A stretch of 32,950 nucleotides of DNA, from contig DNHS01000025.1 in assembly GCA_003485765.1 (NCBI GenBank), positions 1-32,950 on the forward strand, in the 5' to 3' direction. The first letter of the stretch is position 1; each line of letters starts with the position of its first letter. The notes beneath the pieces are model-generated. The model was given only the letters and a program-made list of their open reading frames with translations, had not been told where the DNA came from and did no database searches. The stretch comes from Candidatus Omnitrophota bacterium. Its GTDB lineage: Bacteria > Omnitrophota > Gorgyraeia > Gorgyraeales > Gorgyraeaceae. The position numbers and the translations under genes were made by a program. Positions 31,864 through 32,950 of this stretch are shown here, piece after piece.

Positions 31864-31892
31864 AGTATACATTGCGATATTGATTTTGTCAA
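31864..31892 (-). promoter_or_regulatory. Sigma70-type promoter of the Minf_1886 gene
   Basis: The minus strand has perfect TTGACA (31892-31887), a 17-nt spacer and TATACT (31869-31864). The ATG follows after 11 nt (TTTTATCACTT), with no Shine-Dalgarno. Confidence 0.78.
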
Positions 31893-31908
31893 GTTAGGGG
31901 GAGAATTA

Positions 31909-32202
31909 CTATGCCATTAGAGGGTCTAGAAACTTCGCGCCTACGTTAAACCTTTCAGAATGCGGCTGATTTGATATCCAGGCAACTTCTGCTAATGTTT
32001 GAATTGGCTCTGGCTGCCATGGAGGGTGTATTTCAAATACGAGTTTGGAGCGCCTTGGTATAAATTCGTTAGAAATAAAGCCTATGCCGCTATTGCTTAT
32101 ATCTTTGCCCACAGTATTGCTGTATATTTGAGCGCCTTTCTGATGATAACGGACAGATGAATTAAATACTATTCTTGAAGCAACCCTCTTTTCTTCTTCC
32201 AT
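31909..32202 (-). CDS. PilZ-domain protein
   Basis: At 97 residues this is the shortest PilZ protein of the window, essentially the bare domain: KRVASR (RxxxR at 5-10), KDISNSG (DxSxxG), AEVAWISN and VGAKFL. Both cyclic di-GMP motifs are intact. The start is fixed because the RxxxR motif lies only four residues after the Met. The promoter's -10 ends 6 nt before the ATG, so transcription should begin at or next to the start codon. Confidence 0.85.
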   Translation of the reverse strand: MEEEKRVASRIVFNSSVRYHQKGAQIYSNTVGKDISNSGIGFISNEFIPRRSKLVFEIHPPWQPEPIQTLAEVAWISNQPHSERFNVGAKFLDPLMA

Positions 32203-32208
32203 ACTCCA

Positions 32209-32237
32209 AGTCTATCACGTAACTCTTTATTTGTCAA
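32209..32237 (-). promoter_or_regulatory. Sigma70-type promoter of the 97-residue PilZ gene
   Basis: The minus strand has perfect TTGACA (32237-32232), a 17-nt spacer and TAGACT (32214-32209). Only 6 nt separate the -10 from the ATG. Start-site placement 7 nt after the -10 would fall on the A of the ATG itself. Confidence 0.7.
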
Positions 32238-32241
32238 ACAG

Positions 32242-32598
32242 TTATTGCGTATCCACCACCTTTTCAACTATAGAATTTATTCTTATAGCGTCTTTTCTTT
32301 TCAAATTTGTAAACTCCAGGCCCGTATCAAAAGATTCGGACTTCTTGTCCTCTTTACTGACTATCACCCATGCCACTGTTCCATCGCATTCTATAACAGT
32401 CTGGCCATCAAGTAAATCCAGGCGTATCTCTACAGGAGCAAATATACCCAGATCTCTGGGCAAGATTACGCATATGCCTCCCAATCCTAGATTCTCAGTC
32501 TGAGTTGATAATGTATCCTGCTGATCTTTTCTTTTTACTGACAGTACGCATGGATAATTGGCCCTAGGAAACTTCCTTCTATTTATTCCGCTCCACAT
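32242..32598 (-). CDS. PilZ-domain protein with variant second motif
   Basis: From ATG 32598 the protein has 118 residues. RRKFPR (RxxxR) lies at residues 6-11, followed by ENLGLGG where the usual (D/N)xSxxG serine is Gly, so cyclic di-GMP affinity may be altered. VAWVIVS and TGLEFTNL complete the barrel. GGGAGGG lies 8 nt before ATG 32598. An in-frame ATG at 32652 would add 18 residues read through two inverted repeats, so I prefer the shorter form. Unlike its neighbours this gene has a leader of about 95 nt. Confidence 0.83.
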   Translation of the reverse strand: MWSGINRRKFPRANYPCVLSVKRKDQQDTLSTQTENLGLGGICVILPRDLGIFAPVEIRLDLLDGQTVIECDGTVAWVIVSKEDKKSESFDTGLEFTNLKRKDAIRINSIVEKVVDTQ

Positions 32599-32611
32599 AC
32601 AGATTCCCTCC

Positions 32612-32634
32612 CAAATTTTGTAAAACAAAATTTG
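32612..32634 (-). repeat. Inverted repeat directly before the PilZ ribosome site
   Basis: CAAATTTTG (32612-32620) and CAAAATTTG (32626-32634) are perfect 9-bp reverse complements with a 5-nt loop. On the minus-strand RNA this hairpin ends directly at the GGGAGGG ribosome site of the PilZ gene, so it could influence ribosome access, or it may be part of a dispersed repeat with the adjacent hairpin. Confidence 0.55.
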
Positions 32635-32641
32635 ATCCCGA

Positions 32642-32668
32642 GTGACCAGCATTTTACCATGCTGTCAC
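32642..32668 (-). repeat. Second inverted repeat in the PilZ leader
   Basis: GTGACCAGCAT (32642-32652) pairs with ATGCTGTCAC (32659-32668), a 10-bp stem with one bulged C and a 6-nt loop. The alternative in-frame ATG at 32652 lies inside this stem. It follows the candidate transcription start near 32693. Confidence 0.5.
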
Positions 32669-32699
32669 GAGGAACATTCTTCTTATTAATGCTAAATAA

Positions 32700-32728
32700 A
32701 TTATAAAACTAAAATCGTTATAATTCAA
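32700..32728 (-). promoter_or_regulatory. Sigma70-type promoter for the leadered PilZ gene
   Basis: The minus strand has TTGAAT (32728-32723), a 17-nt spacer and TATAAT (32705-32700), identical in hexamers and spacing to the promoter at 7441-7469. It would give a leader of about 95 nt containing two hairpins. The surrounding 32670-32790 is very AT-rich. Confidence 0.5.
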
Positions 32729-32772
32729 GAAAAATATTACTAAAAAAATTTCTTTTATTAAAGTATTAATAG

Positions 32773-32781
32773 TGCTATAAT
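32773..32781 (+). promoter_or_regulatory. Extended -10 promoter for the GspA/ExeA-like gene
   Basis: TGCTATAAT (TG at 32773, TATAAT at 32776-32781) is an extended -10 element. No good -35 is present at the normal distance, which extended -10 promoters can tolerate. The ATG at 32792 follows after 10 nt, with no Shine-Dalgarno. Confidence 0.55.
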
Positions 32782-32791
32782 TCATAGTAAC

Positions 32792-32950
32792 ATGTATTTA
32801 GCCTTTTACAACCTCAAAGAAAAACCTTTCAACGTAACAGCTGATCCGAATTTCCTCTATCTTAGCAAAAAACACAGAGAAGCTATCAGTCACATGCAAT
32901 ATGGGATTCAGGAGCGCATGGGTTTCCTGGAGATTACAGGTGAGATAGGC
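32792..32950 (+). CDS. GspA/ExeA-like AAA ATPase, N-terminal part (runs off window)
   Basis: Fifty-three codons are visible. They read MYLAFYNLKEKPFNV, then ADPNFLYLSKKHREAI, then MQYGIQERMGFLEITGEIG, with the Walker A lysine just beyond the edge. This is the standard N-terminus of ExeA/GspA-family ATPases, which in Aeromonas work with ExeB to assemble the type II secretin through peptidoglycan. It is the only plus-strand gene and is divergent from the PilZ genes. Its presence 20 kb from the two GspE-like ATPases and pseudopilins supports a working type II secretion or pilus-like apparatus in this organism. Confidence 0.85.
   Translation, partial: MYLAFYNLKEKPFNVTADPNFLYLSKKHREAISHMQYGIQERMGFLEITGEIG

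Noticed and set aside
30521..32598. A defence island or prophage segment around the PilZ cluster
   Set aside because: No nuclease-effector, integrase, transposase, toxin-antitoxin or phage structural gene is present. Base composition looks uniform by eye, and the genes are housekeeping or signalling types.
1..32950. CRISPR arrays, tRNA, rRNA and insertion sequences
   Set aside because: I saw no regularly spaced repeats, cloverleaf-like sequences ending in CCA, rRNA-like conserved blocks or transposase motifs. A covariance-model scan would be needed to exclude small structured RNAs fully.

Overview
The window reads as a chromosomal segment of an uncultivated, AT-rich, Gram-negative-type bacterium, most likely Candidatus Omnitrophota or a close PVC-superphylum relative. 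The reasons are a Minf_1886-family gene, a DUF4416 gene, many single-domain PilZ proteins, a bactofilin, orphan type II secretion/type IV pilus ATPases with pseudopilins, and very large exported carbohydrate enzymes sharing an N-terminal motif (VYGID-P-NT...LR-P). This placement comes from gene content and memory of families; no search was run. Apart from the partial gene at the right edge, all genes are on the minus strand, densely packed with short gaps or overlaps. No gene-free stretch exceeds 300 bases. I saw no rRNA, tRNA, CRISPR array, transposase or prophage gene.

Layout in the direction of transcription (high to low coordinates). (1) At 32.6-31.4 kb lie two PilZ genes and a Minf_1886 gene, each with its own sigma70-type promoter. 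Divergent from them, a GspA/ExeA-like ATPase begins at 32792 and runs off the window. (2) At 31.39-21.26 kb is a probable long operon: exported FlgT-C-like protein, endonuclease III-like glycosylase, small zinc protein, PilZ, DUF4416, Ste24-like M48 protease, DUF362/ferredoxin protein, membrane PilZ, tRNA-binding domain protein, P-loop kinase overlapping dCMP deaminase, PilZ, M48 lipoprotein, two PilZ genes, two small membrane proteins and a PfkB sugar kinase. (3) At 21.19-7.46 kb is a second long operon: gatC-gatA-gatB, ctp protease, tsaD, mgtC-like, bactofilin-HTH fusion, membrane-anchored HTH protein, larB, a LarC C-terminal-only gene, two GspE/PilB ATPases, two pseudopilins, a membrane coiled-coil protein and an HMGL-like aldolase. 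It ends at a clear intrinsic terminator (about 7384-7419). (4) At 7.37-0.1 kb are two giant exported proteins, one with a glycogen-synthase-like domain and one with a glucan-phosphorylase-like domain plus a cupin.

The points most worth a second look are these. A bactofilin is fused to an excisionase-type DNA-binding domain and translationally coupled to a membrane-tethered protein with the same fold, a candidate DNA-cytoskeleton-membrane tether. The aldolase's catalytic N-terminus lies in another frame across an A7 run. Five operon heads (gatC, 31390, 31852, 32202 and the GspA-like gene), and possibly a sixth at the window edge, have a -10 box only 6-11 nt before the start codon, implying leaderless mRNAs, while internal genes often carry strong Shine-Dalgarno sites. 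Seven PilZ proteins sit within 10 kb. Several palindromic elements lie exactly at gene ends and supply or disturb the termini of the neighbouring proteins.
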